Below, piece after piece: positions 1 to 8,307 of a stretch of 38,997 nucleotides of DNA. This stretch comes from Gammaproteobacteria bacterium. Lineage in GTDB: Bacteria > Pseudomonadota > Gammaproteobacteria > Steroidobacterales > Steroidobacteraceae. Where the stretch lies: positions 1 to 38,997 of the forward strand of contig JAHEAZ010000018.1 of the NCBI GenBank assembly GCA_024642505.1, written 5' to 3'. A program made the translations under genes and the position numbers. Under the pieces are notes generated by a model. It was not told the DNA's origin. It worked only from the letters and a program-made list of their open reading frames with translations, and ran no database searches. Within the stretch, counting starts at the first letter, position 1. Each line of letters begins with the position of its first letter.

Positions 1-65
1 CGTTCGCCGCCGAGGCCTTCGAGGGCACGTTGACCGACCTGTACGCGCCCAAGAAGGGTGCCTGA
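1..65 (+). CDS. C-terminal end of an unidentified protein (partial)
   Basis: The window opens inside a plus-strand reading frame (frame starting at base 3) that ends with TGA at 63-65. The visible tail reads FAAEAFEGTLTDLYAPKKGA. This is too short to assign to a family with confidence. It has normal codon use for this GC-rich genome and is followed after only 9 bp by the convergent stop codon of the DoxX gene, so it is probably the true end of a neighbouring gene and not a chance frame. No function is proposed. Confidence 0.5.
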   Translation, partial: FAAEAFEGTLTDLYAPKKGA

Positions 66-74
66 CTACCGGAT

Positions 75-578
75 TCAGTCGCGCGCGTAGCGAAGCCGTA
101 TCAGGTGGTCGATGCTGGCCCTGCCGGCGCCGCCGAACAACAATGGCAGCAGCATCACCAGCAGGATGAGCGGCAGCTTGTAGTTGCCGAAACCCTTGTC
201 GGTGATCGCGTAACCCCGGAGCAACTCCGATAGAGAGTTCCACTCTGCCGGCCAGTGGACTCCAGCGATCGCGACCACCGTCAGGATCAGCAGGCTGGTC
301 GACCAGAAGCGTGTCGCCAGGCCTAGCCAGATTGCCACACCACCGACCAGCTCGGACCAGGTCGCGAGAAACCAGCTGATCTCAACCGGCATGACGCTGA
401 AGGGAAAGGGAAAATTTTCCTGAACTGCCGAAAACCAGTTTTCGCCCTGGAGCTTGGCTAGCCCCGACTCGAAGAACTCCCAGCCGACGATGGCCCGCAG
501 CGCCAGTTGCGGCAGCCAGCTGCCGATCCTGTCGAGTGTCCGATGGGTCCTGTCAGTGAAGTCGATCAAGGCTTTCAT
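75..578 (-). CDS. DoxX-family membrane protein of a bufferin-type (DUF692/DUF2063) cassette
   Basis: The 167-residue protein starts at ATG 578 (MKALIDF); the frame stays open further upstream, but that part lies inside the DUF2063 gene. It has about four hydrophobic segments and the DoxX-like early motif in which a helix runs into [11 protein letters not shown], followed by the conserved region [16 protein letters not shown]. DoxX proteins are small inner-membrane proteins often tied to redox or thiol chemistry, but the exact reaction is not settled. It lies 13 bp downstream of the DUF2063 gene and is surely co-transcribed with it and the DUF692 gene. A DoxX gene is a recurrent companion of such pairs (the X of HvfABCX). 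Family assignment is firm; its role in the cassette is inferred from context. Confidence 0.88.
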   Translation of the reverse strand: MKALIDFTDRTHRTLDRIGSWLPQLALRAIVGWEFFESGLAKLQGENWFSAVQENFPFPFSVMPVEISWFLATWSELVGGVAIWLGLATRFWSTSLLILTVVAIAGVHWPAEWNSLSELLRGYAITDKGFGNYKLPLILLVMLLPLLFGGAGRASIDHLIRLRYARD

Positions 579-591
579 GTAACGCGTCCTG

Positions 592-1350
592 TCAGTGGCG
601 GAAGGTTCCGGGGACGATGCCGCGCTCATGCAAGTGCGCGAGCATGCGCGCACCCTGTTCGAACAGCTGCGCGGCGTTTGCGCCTGGCATTTCGGCGGCG
701 ACCTCTCGCAACAGTTCAGCACCAGTCGCAGCGCGTCCGGCCTCGATCAACACGAGCAACCGGGTAGTCGGGGCATCGACTTGCAGGAAGCCGACCTGAC
801 CGGAAGGCTTGCGATGGACCACGACGAAGGTGGCGACCGGCGGCAGCTCGACCGGCTGGAACTCCCTGGAAATCCGGTGCACCGGCCAGCGGTAGGCCAG
901 CGGCCAGGCAAGCGGCGAGAGAACGGGTCGACCTTCGAGCAGATCGCCGGCCGGGTCGATGCCGGCCATTGGCTCCTCGACCTCGGCGATCGACAGGGCG
1001 AGCTCGACCCACTCGTAGTGGGCCAGCTCGGTCAGGAAAGCCGGTTCCCCGACGGACTGCTCGCCCGCCGCCCCCAGCCACTCGACGAACTCGCGCGGCA
1101 GCTCGAGAAAATACGGCGTACGCGCCTTGTGCCCGGCATAGAAGCGGCGAATCACGTCACTCCAGCGCTCCTCGCCGAGGATGGCGCGACAGACCGGAAA
1201 GGTGCTGGCCAGCAGGTCGCGGACGTTGTTGAAGAACAACTCGCGGTAGATGTTCATGCGCCTCGGTTCGATCCCGGCGGGTGCCGGAACGCGTGCCGGA
1301 TCACGCAGGTGCGCCGCGAAATCGAGCTGCAGACGCTGGAAGTCCGTCAT
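592..1350 (-). CDS. DUF2063 protein, BufC/HvfC-type partner of DUF692 enzyme
   Basis: The 252-residue protein starts with [18 protein letters not shown]. Its N-terminal half matches the DUF2063 (putative DNA-binding domain, BufC/HvfC) pattern: a helical region with [17 protein letters not shown], then [13 protein letters not shown], and [17 protein letters not shown]. In bufferin and methanobactin systems proteins of this kind pair with a DUF692 enzyme and help it bind or modify the precursor peptide, despite the old DNA-binding name. The ATG at 1350 overlaps the DUF692 stop as ATGA, so translation is coupled. I chose this start over the longer open frame (which runs to 1488) because of that overlap and because the family begins here. 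Function in this organism is inferred from the pairing. Confidence 0.88.
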   Translation of the reverse strand: MTDFQRLQLDFAAHLRDPARVPAPAGIEPRRMNIYRELFFNNVRDLLASTFPVCRAILGEERWSDVIRRFYAGHKARTPYFLELPREFVEWLGAAGEQSVGEPAFLTELAHYEWVELALSIAEVEEPMAGIDPAGDLLEGRPVLSPLAWPLAYRWPVHRISREFQPVELPPVATFVVVHRKPSGQVGFLQVDAPTTRLLVLIEAGRAATGAELLREVAAEMPGANAAQLFEQGARMLAHLHERGIVPGTFRH

Positions 1351-2225
1351 TCGGCCACCACCAGCTTGCGCTGCCCTGCCACATGGTGCCTGGACTGCAG
1401 CTCGCGGATCCGGGTTACTTCGCCGACCAGTTCCTTCAGCGGCGGGAAGTTGAAATCGCGCTCGAGCAGCGTGGCGACCGGCCCACAATGTTCATACGCG
1501 GCATCGAGCAACGACCAAACGTCCTCGCAGACTGCCGTTCCGTGGGTGTCTACGCGCAGGTCAGGTCCCTCGACGTAGTGACCCGCGGTATGGAGGTACC
1601 AGACTCTCCCGGCGGGCAGCGAGCGCAGGAATTCGGCTGGGTCATAGCGATGATTGGTCGCGTTGACGAAGATGTTGTTGACGTCGAGGAGCAGGCCACA
1701 GTCGGCTTCCTGCAGCACTGCTGTGACGAACTCGATCTCTGACATTTCGGCGCCCGGCGCTGCGTAGTAGGACACGTTCTCGATGCCGATCGGCCGCTCG
1801 AGGATTTCCTGTGCCCGGCGAATGCGTGCAGCGACATGGCGGACCGCATCACTGGTAAAGGGAATCGGCATCAGGTCGTACAGGTGACCTTCGTCCGTGC
1901 AGTAGCTGAGGTGCTCGGTGTAGGCGCGGATGCCATGTACGTCGAGGAAGTCACGGATGTCGCCCAGGAGTCGCTCATCCAGCGGCGCCGGTCCACCGAG
2001 CGACAGGGACAGGCCGTGGGCAACGAACGGAAAGCGCTCGGTAAACGCCCGCAGCCGCTTGCCCAGCGATCCGCCGACGCCAATCCAGTTTTCGGGCGCA
2101 AGCTCGAAGAAATCGACGCCTGCCGCGCCGTGGGCCTCGAGTTCGGCGAGCAGGCCGCGGCGTAGGCCAAGGCCCGCTCCGGCGACGGGCTGTTGCCTGG
2201 TGGCTTCTGTCGTGCGTGTCGGCAT
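1347..2225 (-). CDS. DUF692 metalloenzyme, BufB/HvfB/MbnB family
   Basis: This 292-residue TIM-barrel protein belongs to DUF692, the multinuclear iron oxygenase family that includes MbnB (methanobactin) and BufB (bufferin). Known members oxidise cysteine residues of a small precursor peptide into heterocycles that bind copper. Candidate metal ligands are visible in order: H70 in AHGLSLS, H105 in TEHLSY, E149 in IEN, D181 and N184 in DVNNIFVN, H212 in YLHTAGH, D226 and H228 in DTHG, and E255 in LERD. The set looks complete, so the enzyme should be active. Start ATG 2225 is preceded by a good AAGGA ribosome binding site six bases away. It leads the cassette DUF692-DUF2063-DoxX; the gene before it is DUF1841, 41 bp upstream, and not a bufferin precursor. 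Confidence 0.93.
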   Translation of the reverse strand: MPTRTTEATRQQPVAGAGLGLRRGLLAELEAHGAAGVDFFELAPENWIGVGGSLGKRLRAFTERFPFVAHGLSLSLGGPAPLDERLLGDIRDFLDVHGIRAYTEHLSYCTDEGHLYDLMPIPFTSDAVRHVAARIRRAQEILERPIGIENVSYYAAPGAEMSEIEFVTAVLQEADCGLLLDVNNIFVNATNHRYDPAEFLRSLPAGRVWYLHTAGHYVEGPDLRVDTHGTAVCEDVWSLLDAAYEHCGPVATLLERDFNFPPLKELVGEVTRIRELQSRHHVAGQRKLVVAE

Positions 2226-2266
2226 GTTGGTCCTTGCTGAATAAGACCCGCGCCGGCATGGAATTA

Positions 2267-2710
2267 TTACCGGCCCTGGGCGCGGCGCCGGCTCCGCTCA
2301 AGGAAGACCCTGTCGTCTGGTGGCCGGCCGGCACGCTGGGCTTCCCAGAGAGTCTCGCCCAGGCAATCAAGCAATACGTGCTCGGCGTCGTGGGTCTCAG
2401 GGTGGGTCACCAGCAGTTGCTCGAAAACCGCGCGAATCCCGCGGGGTCGATCCGCAGCGATGCTGTCGCGGACCGCGAGGTGCAGGCTCATGTGCAGGAA
2501 GGGATTGCCCTGGCCTTCTTCGGGGCTCCAGTCGCGGTCAAGCGAATCCGTATCGCCGCCCAGCACAGCGTGGTATTCGGGATGTATCTGCACCACCGCG
2601 GCAATCTGCGTTTCGAAAGGTTCGAGCGGCAGGCCGGCGCAGCGCCTGCGCCAGGCCTCACGCCATACGTGGCGCAGTGTCCCGCGATCCTGGTCAGCGA
2701 AAAATGGCAT
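2267..2710 (-). CDS. DUF1841 family protein
   Basis: The 147-residue soluble protein carries the DUF1841 hallmarks [16 protein letters not shown] near the middle and [18 protein letters not shown] toward the C-terminus, the latter followed by TLWEAQRAG. The family is found mainly in Beta- and Gammaproteobacteria and has no established function. The conserved histidines (HMSLH, HDAEH) could bind a metal, which is my inference. Its ATG lies one base after the nth stop codon, so it is translated with endonuclease III. It stops 41 bp before the DUF692 gene, so the bufferin-type cassette may be read through from this operon. Confidence 0.88.
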   Translation of the reverse strand: MPFFADQDRGTLRHVWREAWRRRCAGLPLEPFETQIAAVVQIHPEYHAVLGGDTDSLDRDWSPEEGQGNPFLHMSLHLAVRDSIAADRPRGIRAVFEQLLVTHPETHDAEHVLLDCLGETLWEAQRAGRPPDDRVFLERSRRRAQGR

Positions 2711-2711
2711 G

Positions 2712-3392
2712 TCAGCGGTGCCGACGTGCCGCCCGATCGGTTTTTCCGACCGGCGACTTGCCGGGAGTCTTGTGGCGGTACTCGCACAGGTCCGCGATCG
2801 GGCAGGAGGGGCAGTCGGGTTTTCGTGCCTTGCACACGTAGCGGCCGTGCAGTATCAGCCAGTGGTGGGCGTCGCGTCTGAATTCGGGCTCGACCACCTT
2901 CAACAGGCGATCCTCCACCCGGCGTACATTCCCTCCGGGCGCGAGTCCCGTACGGTTCGAAACCCTGAAGATGTGGGTATCGACCGCGATGGTGGGCTCC
3001 CCGAAGGCGGTATTGAGGACGACATTTGCCGTCTTGCGCCCGACCCCGGGTAGCGCCTCGAGATCCTCGCGGCGGTCCGGAACCCGTCCCGCGTGCCTTT
3101 CCAGCAGTTGCCGGGACATGGCTGCGAGGTTACTGGCCTTGGCCGACCACAGTCCGATCGAACGGATATAGGGGGCGAGACCGTCCGCTCCGAGCGCGAC
3201 GAGCGCCTCGGGGGTTCGTGCCGCGGCAAAGAGTCGTCGTGTCGCCTGGTTGACGCTCTTGTCGGTCGCCTGGGCCGAGAGGATCACGGCGACCAGCAGT
3301 TCAAACGGCGTGCCGTACTCGAGTTCGGTCGTCGGGAATGGATTGGCCGCGCGAAGCCGCTCAAAAATCTGCCGTCGCTTCGTGGCATTCAC
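2712..3392 (-). CDS. nth: endonuclease III (DNA glycosylase/AP lyase)
   Basis: Endonuclease III excises oxidised pyrimidines from DNA and cuts the resulting abasic site in base excision repair. The 226-residue protein shows the helix-hairpin-helix motif [11 protein letters not shown] with the catalytic lysine, then AVDTHIFRV with the catalytic aspartate, and the C-terminal [4Fe-4S] loop with cysteines spaced C-x6-C-x2-C-x5-C. The tail after the cluster is about 18 residues longer and more basic than in E. coli Nth. The start is GTG at 3392, overlapping the upstream rnfB stop as GTGA, which argues for translational coupling. The order rnfB-nth-DUF1841 resembles that of xanthomonad-like genomes; in E. 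coli nth also ends the rsx (rnf) operon. Confidence 0.96.
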   Translation of the reverse strand: MNATKRRQIFERLRAANPFPTTELEYGTPFELLVAVILSAQATDKSVNQATRRLFAAARTPEALVALGADGLAPYIRSIGLWSAKASNLAAMSRQLLERHAGRVPDRREDLEALPGVGRKTANVVLNTAFGEPTIAVDTHIFRVSNRTGLAPGGNVRRVEDRLLKVVEPEFRRDAHHWLILHGRYVCKARKPDCPSCPIADLCEYRHKTPGKSPVGKTDRAARRHR

Positions 3393-3982
3393 GGCGTCGG
3401 CGATCGGTCGCCGGCCGGTCCCGCGGCCAGGTGGGCGTCGAGGGCCGTGCGCCAGCGCTGATGATCCCGCTCGCGCCGCTGCTGGCGGGACTCATGGAGC
3501 CCCCGAAAATGGGCGGCGCGCCGCAGGATCGTGGCGCCGTCCAGTACGACCGGAGGCAGGCCGGGAGCGGGCACCAGTTCGATGCAATCGACAGGACAGG
3601 GCGGCAGGCAGAGTTCGCAGCCGGAGCAGTCGGCCGCGATGACAGTGTGCATCCACTTGCGGGCGCCGATGATCGCGTCGGTCGGGCAGGCGTCGATGCA
3701 CTTGGCGCAGCCAATGCACGCGACCTCGTCCACCCTGGCCACTTGGGGAGGAACTTCCTGGCCGCATCCGGGATCGAGCGGCAGGGCCGGCGTATTGAGC
3801 AACCGGGACAAGGCAGCGATCACGCCGACGCCGCCCGGTGGGCAGCGATTGATGGCGGTCTCGCCGCCAGCCAGTGATTCCGCATAGGGCCGGCAGCCCG
3901 CAAATCCACAGCGTGTGCACTGCGTTTGCGGCAGGGCCGCGTCGATGCGTCCCGCGAGATCGGCTGCAACGGGTCCGGTCAT
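3389..3982 (-). CDS. rnfB: RnfB-like iron-sulfur protein lacking the membrane anchor
   Basis: The 197-residue protein matches RnfB/RsxB: an N-terminal 4Fe-4S domain with C22, C25, C30 and C47 ([17 protein letters not shown]), then two ferredoxin-type clusters ([16 protein letters not shown] and [16 protein letters not shown]). RnfB normally passes electrons in the membrane Rnf complex, which couples ferredoxin and NADH redox to ion flow or, as Rsx, reduces SoxR. Here the N-terminal membrane helix of classical RnfB is absent and no other rnf genes are present, so this is probably a soluble ferredoxin-like protein. I chose ATG 3982 over the in-frame TTG at 4006, whose codon lies nearer the metG stop. 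It follows metG by 28 bp and overlaps nth. Confidence 0.88.
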   Translation of the reverse strand: MTGPVAADLAGRIDAALPQTQCTRCGFAGCRPYAESLAGGETAINRCPPGGVGVIAALSRLLNTPALPLDPGCGQEVPPQVARVDEVACIGCAKCIDACPTDAIIGARKWMHTVIAADCSGCELCLPPCPVDCIELVPAPGLPPVVLDGATILRRAAHFRGLHESRQQRRERDHQRWRTALDAHLAAGPAGDRSPTP

Positions 3983-4010
3983 CCTGCGCCGCTCGTTCCG
4001 GACCAACCGG

Positions 4011-6005
4011 TCACTTGACCTTCATGCCTGGCAGCGCTCCGGGATCCGGCGTAACCAGGAAGACCTCGGACCCGCCTGGGCCCGCAGCCAGCACCATTCC
4101 TTCCGAAACGCCGAAGCGCATCTTGCGTGGTTTCAGGTTGGCGAGAAGGACCACATGTCGGCCCACCAGCGTGTCAGGCTGGTAAGCCTGCCGGATTCCT
4201 GCGAAGACCGTGCGCGACTCGCCACCAGCATCGACAGTCAGCTTGAGCAGCTTGTCCGCGCCCTCGACCGTCTCGGCGGAAACGATCCGCGCGACTCGAA
4301 GGTCGAGCCGCGCGAAGTCGTCGATGGTGACCAGGCCAGTTTCGTCCTTAGCAACCTTGGCTGGCGCGGGTTCTCCCGCGGGCTCCACCAGTGCGCGAAC
4401 CTGTTTCAGGTCGAGCCGGGTGGCCAGCGCCTCGTAGGCCGCGATGCGCGTCCCGAGCAGGGGGCTTGCAACCGACCGCCAGCTGGATTCCGATTCACCA
4501 AGGAAACGTGCGGCGCGCTCGGCCATCGCCGGCATGACCGGGGCCAGGTAGGTCATCAACACCCGGAAGAGGTTAAGGCCCTGGGTGCAGATCGCTTGCA
4601 CCTCGGCGGCGCGGGCGGGGTCCTTGGCGAGCAGCCAGGGCTTGTGCTGGTCGATGTACTGGTTGGCACGATCGGCCAGTGCCATGACCTCGCGTACGAC
4701 CGATGAGTACTCGCGCGCTTCGTAAAGTGACGCGATTTGCTCGCCTGCTGCGGCAAAGGCGGCATGAAGCGCCGGATCGGGCAGCGCGGCGGCGAGCCGG
4801 CCATCGTGGCTGCGGGTGATGAAGCCGGCGCAGCGGCTGGCGATGTTGACCAGCTTGCCTACGATCTCGGCGTTCACGCGCGTCGCGAATTCTTCCAGGT
4901 TCAGGTCGATGTCGTCGACGCCTGGTCCGAGCTTGGCGGCGATGAAGTAGCGGAAATACTCGGGCGGCAGATGCTCGAGGTAGCGCTCCGCGGTAATGAA
5001 CGTACCCCGGGACTTGGACATCTTCTGACCATTGACGGTCAGGAAACCGTGGACGTAGACCCCTGTGGGCTTGCGGAAACCAGCGCCCTCCAGGGTCGCT
5101 GGCCAGAACAGCGAGTGAAAGTAGAGGATGTCTTTGCCAATGAAGTGATGCAATTCGGTGTCGCCGCCTGGCCGCCAGTACGCATCAAAGTCCATGCCGG
5201 TTCGGGCGCAGAGGTTGGCGAAGCTGGCCATGTAACCGATAGGCGCATCCAGCCAGACATAGAAGTACTTGCCGGGCGCGCCCGGGATCTCGAAGCCGAA
5301 ATAGGGCGCGTCGCGTGACACGTCCCAGTCCCGCAGCCCGGCCTCGAACCATTCATCGAGCTTATTCGCGACGGCTTCGTGCAGCGTCCCGGATCGTGTC
5401 CACTTGCGCAGCATCGGCTCGAAATCTCCGAGGCGAAAGAACAGGTGCTCCGATTCACGCTCGACCGGGCGAGTGCCAGACAGCACCGATAGCGGGTCCT
5501 TGAGGTCCGCCGGAGAGTAGGTTGCGCCGCAGGCCTCGCAGCTGTCGCCGTATTGGTCAGGAGTATTGCAGCGGGGGCAGGTGCCCTTGACGTAGCGGTC
5601 TGGCAGGAACATCTGTGCCTGCTCGTCGTAGGCCTGCGTGACCTTCCTCCGCGTAATGTGGCCGGCGTCGTCGAGTGCCTTGAATACCAGCTCGGTATAG
5701 TGCTTGTTCTCCGGCGAGTGGGTCGTGTAATAGTTGTCGAAGCTGATCAGGAAAGCGCCGAAACTCCTTCTGCGTTCCGCACCGACGCGCTCGATCAGTT
5801 GCTCAGGGCTGATGCCCTCGGACCTGGCCTGCAGCATGATCGGTGTGCCGTGCGTGTCGTCAGCGCAGACATAGGTGCACTGGTGGCCACGCATCCGCTG
5901 GAAACGAACCCAGATGTCCGTCTGGACCATCTCGGTCATGCCGCCGAGATGCGTGGGGCCGTTGGCGTAGGGCAGGGCGCTGGTTACGAGTAGCTTCCGC
6001 GGCAT
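4011..6005 (-). CDS. metG: methionyl-tRNA synthetase
   Basis: MetRS charges initiator and elongator tRNA with methionine. The 664-residue protein has the full E. coli-type layout: Rossmann catalytic core starting [16 protein letters not shown], a zinc knuckle with CPRC and CEAC, the KMSKSRGTF loop, an anticodon-binding helical domain and a C-terminal EMAP/Trbp111-like OB fold ([30 protein letters not shown]). The HIGH signature reads HLGG instead of the usual HLGH. ATG 6005 matches the normal N-terminus; an in-frame GTG at 6029 would add eight residues but lies at or upstream of the likely transcript start set by a CATAAT element at 6037-6032. It heads the metG-rnfB-nth-DUF1841 run. Confidence 0.97.
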   Translation of the reverse strand: MPRKLLVTSALPYANGPTHLGGMTEMVQTDIWVRFQRMRGHQCTYVCADDTHGTPIMLQARSEGISPEQLIERVGAERRRSFGAFLISFDNYYTTHSPENKHYTELVFKALDDAGHITRRKVTQAYDEQAQMFLPDRYVKGTCPRCNTPDQYGDSCEACGATYSPADLKDPLSVLSGTRPVERESEHLFFRLGDFEPMLRKWTRSGTLHEAVANKLDEWFEAGLRDWDVSRDAPYFGFEIPGAPGKYFYVWLDAPIGYMASFANLCARTGMDFDAYWRPGGDTELHHFIGKDILYFHSLFWPATLEGAGFRKPTGVYVHGFLTVNGQKMSKSRGTFITAERYLEHLPPEYFRYFIAAKLGPGVDDIDLNLEEFATRVNAEIVGKLVNIASRCAGFITRSHDGRLAAALPDPALHAAFAAAGEQIASLYEAREYSSVVREVMALADRANQYIDQHKPWLLAKDPARAAEVQAICTQGLNLFRVLMTYLAPVMPAMAERAARFLGESESSWRSVASPLLGTRIAAYEALATRLDLKQVRALVEPAGEPAPAKVAKDETGLVTIDDFARLDLRVARIVSAETVEGADKLLKLTVDAGGESRTVFAGIRQAYQPDTLVGRHVVLLANLKPRKMRFGVSEGMVLAAGPGGSEVFLVTPDPGALPGMKVK

Positions 6006-6031
6006 GGTCGGGTTCCGTAGTTGAACCACAA

Positions 6032-6037
6032 ATTATG
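6032..6037 (-). promoter_or_regulatory. metG: candidate -10 element for metG
   Basis: Read on the minus strand, CATAAT lies 26 bases upstream of the metG ATG, in an otherwise GC-rich gap, and would place transcription start near 6025. No good -35 hexamer is visible at 16-18 bp, so this is only a candidate. If true, the in-frame GTG at 6029 would not be in the message. Confidence 0.35.
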
Positions 6038-6087
6038 CCACTACTGGCAGGAGCGGACCCGGCGCTGGAGAGGTTGGCCTCCTGTGG

Positions 6088-6107
6088 ACACAGCCCTGCT
6101 GCTGTGT
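6088..6107 (-). terminator. hairpin after pilU, weak terminator candidate
   Basis: A perfect 7-bp inverted repeat, ACACAGC and GCTGTGT, with a 6-base loop begins 16 bases beyond the pilU stop codon. There is no T-run after it on the minus strand, so intrinsic termination is doubtful. It may instead protect the 3' end of the kinase-pilT-pilU message or mark a Rho-dependent end before metG. Confidence 0.25.
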
Positions 6108-6123
6108 GGCGCGGCCATCGCGC

Positions 6124-7185
6124 TCAATCCAGGTCCTTGACCTGCTCGAACTTGGGCTTGTTATTGGCTTTCTCGTAGGCCGAACGGCCGCTGATCACGC
6201 CGCCGTCGTACAGATGCTGAATTGCCGAATCCATGGTCCGCATGCCCTGTGCTGCACCGGATTGCATGGCGTTTTCGAGCTGGTCGATCTTGCCCTGGCG
6301 GATCAGGTTCGACACTGCCGGGGTGTTTATCAGGATCTCCAGCGCACAGGCCCGGCCACGGCCACCTTTTTGCAGGATCAGCTGCTGGGAGATGACGCCG
6401 CGCAGCGAAGTGGACAGCATGGTTCGGACGTGGCTCTGTTTGTCGGCGGGAAAGGCGTTGACCATCCGGTCGACCGCGGCCGACGCACCATTGGTGTGCA
6501 GTGTCGCCATCACCAGGATGCCCATCTCCGCCGCGGTGATGGCCGTACTCATCGTCTCGAGGTCGCGCAGCTCGCCGACCAGGATGATGTCCGGATCCTC
6601 GCGCAGGGCGGAATGCAGGGCGGCCGAGAATGATGGCGCATGGACCCCGACCTCGCGCTGGCTGATCAGGCAGTTCTTGCGCGGATGCATGAACTCGATC
6701 GGGTCCTCGATCGTGAGGATATGTCCCTTCATCCGGACGTTCAGGTCGTCGATCATCGCCGCGAGGGTCGTGGACTTGCCGGATCCGGTCTTGCCGGTTA
6801 CCAGGATCAACCCATTGCTGACCTTGCACAGGTTCTTGACCGCCTCCGGCATCTTCAGTTGTTCGAGGGTCATCGCCTGCGACGGAATTGCGCGGAATAC
6901 TGCGCCCATGCCGTCGAGATGTCGCAGCACGTTCACGCGGAAGCGGGCTAGTGTGCCGAGGCTGTAGGCGAAATCGGCACCCTCCTTGGTTTCGAATCGC
7001 TCTATCGCCTGCCGCGGCATGATCTCGTAGAGCGCCTCCCGGACCAGCTCCGCTGCGAGCCGGTCTTCGCGGAGCGTCATCAACTTGCCGTACTGCCGGA
7101 TACGTGGCGGTCCACCCGCCATGAAGTGCAGGTCGGAGCCATTGCGCTTGAGGATCTCCTCCAGGTATTCGTCGATGCGTGCCAA
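6124..7185 (-). CDS. pilU: PilU-like type IV pilus retraction ATPase
   Basis: The 353-residue protein is a PilT/PilU-family hexameric ATPase that powers retraction of type IV pili at the cytoplasmic face of the inner membrane. It has the N-terminal PAS-like domain (GSDLHFMAGGPPRIRQYG), Walker A GKTGSGKST at 131-139, the Asp box TIEDPIEFMH, Walker B EDPDIILVGELRD and the His box MATLHTN. The segment after it (VDRMVNAFP, SLRGVISQQLI) looks more like PilU than PilT, although an AVSNLIRQ motif resembling PilT's AIRNLIRE is also present, so the paralogue name is tentative. The start is TTG at 7185, supported by a strong AGGGGG four bases upstream. It is last in the kinase-pilT-pilU operon, 21 bp after pilT. 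Confidence 0.9.
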   Translation of the reverse strand: MARIDEYLEEILKRNGSDLHFMAGGPPRIRQYGKLMTLREDRLAAELVREALYEIMPRQAIERFETKEGADFAYSLGTLARFRVNVLRHLDGMGAVFRAIPSQAMTLEQLKMPEAVKNLCKVSNGLILVTGKTGSGKSTTLAAMIDDLNVRMKGHILTIEDPIEFMHPRKNCLISQREVGVHAPSFSAALHSALREDPDIILVGELRDLETMSTAITAAEMGILVMATLHTNGASAAVDRMVNAFPADKQSHVRTMLSTSLRGVISQQLILQKGGRGRACALEILINTPAVSNLIRQGKIDQLENAMQSGAAQGMRTMDSAIQHLYDGGVISGRSAYEKANNKPKFEQVKDLD

Positions 7186-7206
7186 GCTGCCCCCTGCTCT
7201 GGACTC

Positions 7207-8292
7207 TCAGATGTCGAACTGCGGCAACAGGCTTCGGTCGACGACGAACTTCGACAATCCCTTCTTGTCGGTGGCGATCGCATAAGCGTCGTCCGGATCA
7301 ATCTCCTTGGCCTTGACAGCAGCCAGCAGTGCCTGGTCGAGCAACTGCATGCCCTGGTCCTTGCCGGTCTGCAGCTGGGCCGGGATCTGGTGTGTCTGGT
7401 CGGTCTGGATCAGCTTGGCGATGGCGCGGTTCATGACCATGACCTCACAAATCGCGCGACGGCCGCGTCCCTCCGGACGCTTGACCAGGGCCTGGGTGAT
7501 CACCGCCAGCAGGCTCTGCGACAGGAAGCTCTTGGTCTGTTCGCGTTCTTCGATCGGCAGCGCGTCGATGATCCTGTCGATCGTCTTGGTGGCGCTGGTC
7601 GTATGCAGCGTGCCGAGCACGAGATGGCCCGTTTCGGCTGCGGTCATGGCCATCGAGATCGTCTCGGAGTCGCGCATCTCGCCGACCAGGATCACGTCCG
7701 GGTCCTCGCGCATGGCGGCCCGGACACCCTCTGCGAAGCTGGGCAAGTGTGTGCCGAGTTCGCGCTGGAGGACCTGGCTCTGCTTGCTGCGGTGGACGAA
7801 CTCGATGGGATCCTCCAGGCTCACGATGTTCAGGCTGCGGCTGGAGTTGACCAGGTCGATCATGGCTGCGAGCGTCGTCGACTTGCCGGTACCGGTGGAC
7901 CCGGTGACCAGGATCATTCCCTGGTGATAGTCACAAAGCTTGGCGACTATCGGCGGGAGCGCCAGGCTTTCGATGGTCGGGATTTCGCTGGGAATGGAGC
8001 GAAAAACGGCTCCAATGCCCGAATCCTTGCGAAATACGTTGACCCGGAACCTGCCGCCTTCCTCGCTTACGTAGGAAAAGTCGATATCCTCGCCGCCGCG
8101 GAAGCGGTCCTGGTGTCCTCGCGTCAGGATCTCCATGACGTAGCTCTCGAGCTCGGGTCCGCCCAGTTCGCGGAACCGGATCGGAACCAGGTCGCCATTC
8201 ATGCGCAACATGGGCGGCACACCGACGGCCAGGTGCACGTCGGAACAACCCTGGGCCAGGCCCAGCTTGAGGAAAGCATCAATGCGCGGCAT
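7207..8292 (-). CDS. pilT: PilT-like type IV pilus retraction ATPase
   Basis: The 361-residue ATPase shows all PilT-family elements: GCSDVHLAVGVPPMLR in the N-terminal domain, Walker A GSTGTGKST at 131-139, Asp box SLEDPIEFVH at about 158-167, Walker B EDPDVILVGEMRD at about 196-208, and the His box TGHLVLGTLHTTSATKTIDR, which is very PilT-like. PilT drives pilus depolymerisation and so twitching motility. The AIRNLIRE motif needed by PilT is degenerate here (RAIAKLIQTD). It lies 15 bp after the HEAT-repeat kinase gene and 21 bp before a second paralogue, so the three should be made together. No pilin or pilus assembly gene is in the window; main pilT/pilU copies may exist elsewhere. Confidence 0.92.
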   Translation of the reverse strand: MPRIDAFLKLGLAQGCSDVHLAVGVPPMLRMNGDLVPIRFRELGGPELESYVMEILTRGHQDRFRGGEDIDFSYVSEEGGRFRVNVFRKDSGIGAVFRSIPSEIPTIESLALPPIVAKLCDYHQGMILVTGSTGTGKSTTLAAMIDLVNSSRSLNIVSLEDPIEFVHRSKQSQVLQRELGTHLPSFAEGVRAAMREDPDVILVGEMRDSETISMAMTAAETGHLVLGTLHTTSATKTIDRIIDALPIEEREQTKSFLSQSLLAVITQALVKRPEGRGRRAICEVMVMNRAIAKLIQTDQTHQIPAQLQTGKDQGMQLLDQALLAAVKAKEIDPDDAYAIATDKKGLSKFVVDRSLLPQFDI

Positions 8293-8307
8293 TGACGCCG
8301 GAGTGAA

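Noticed and set aside
595-1578. Long plus-strand open frame opposite the DUF2063 and DUF692 genes
   Set aside because: It mirrors well-identified minus-strand genes, has no recognisable domain, and long antisense frames are expected at this GC content.
7126-8295. 389-codon plus-strand frame opposite pilT
   Set aside because: It covers pilT exactly, contains no known motif and has no ribosome site; the minus strand encodes an unmistakable ATPase.
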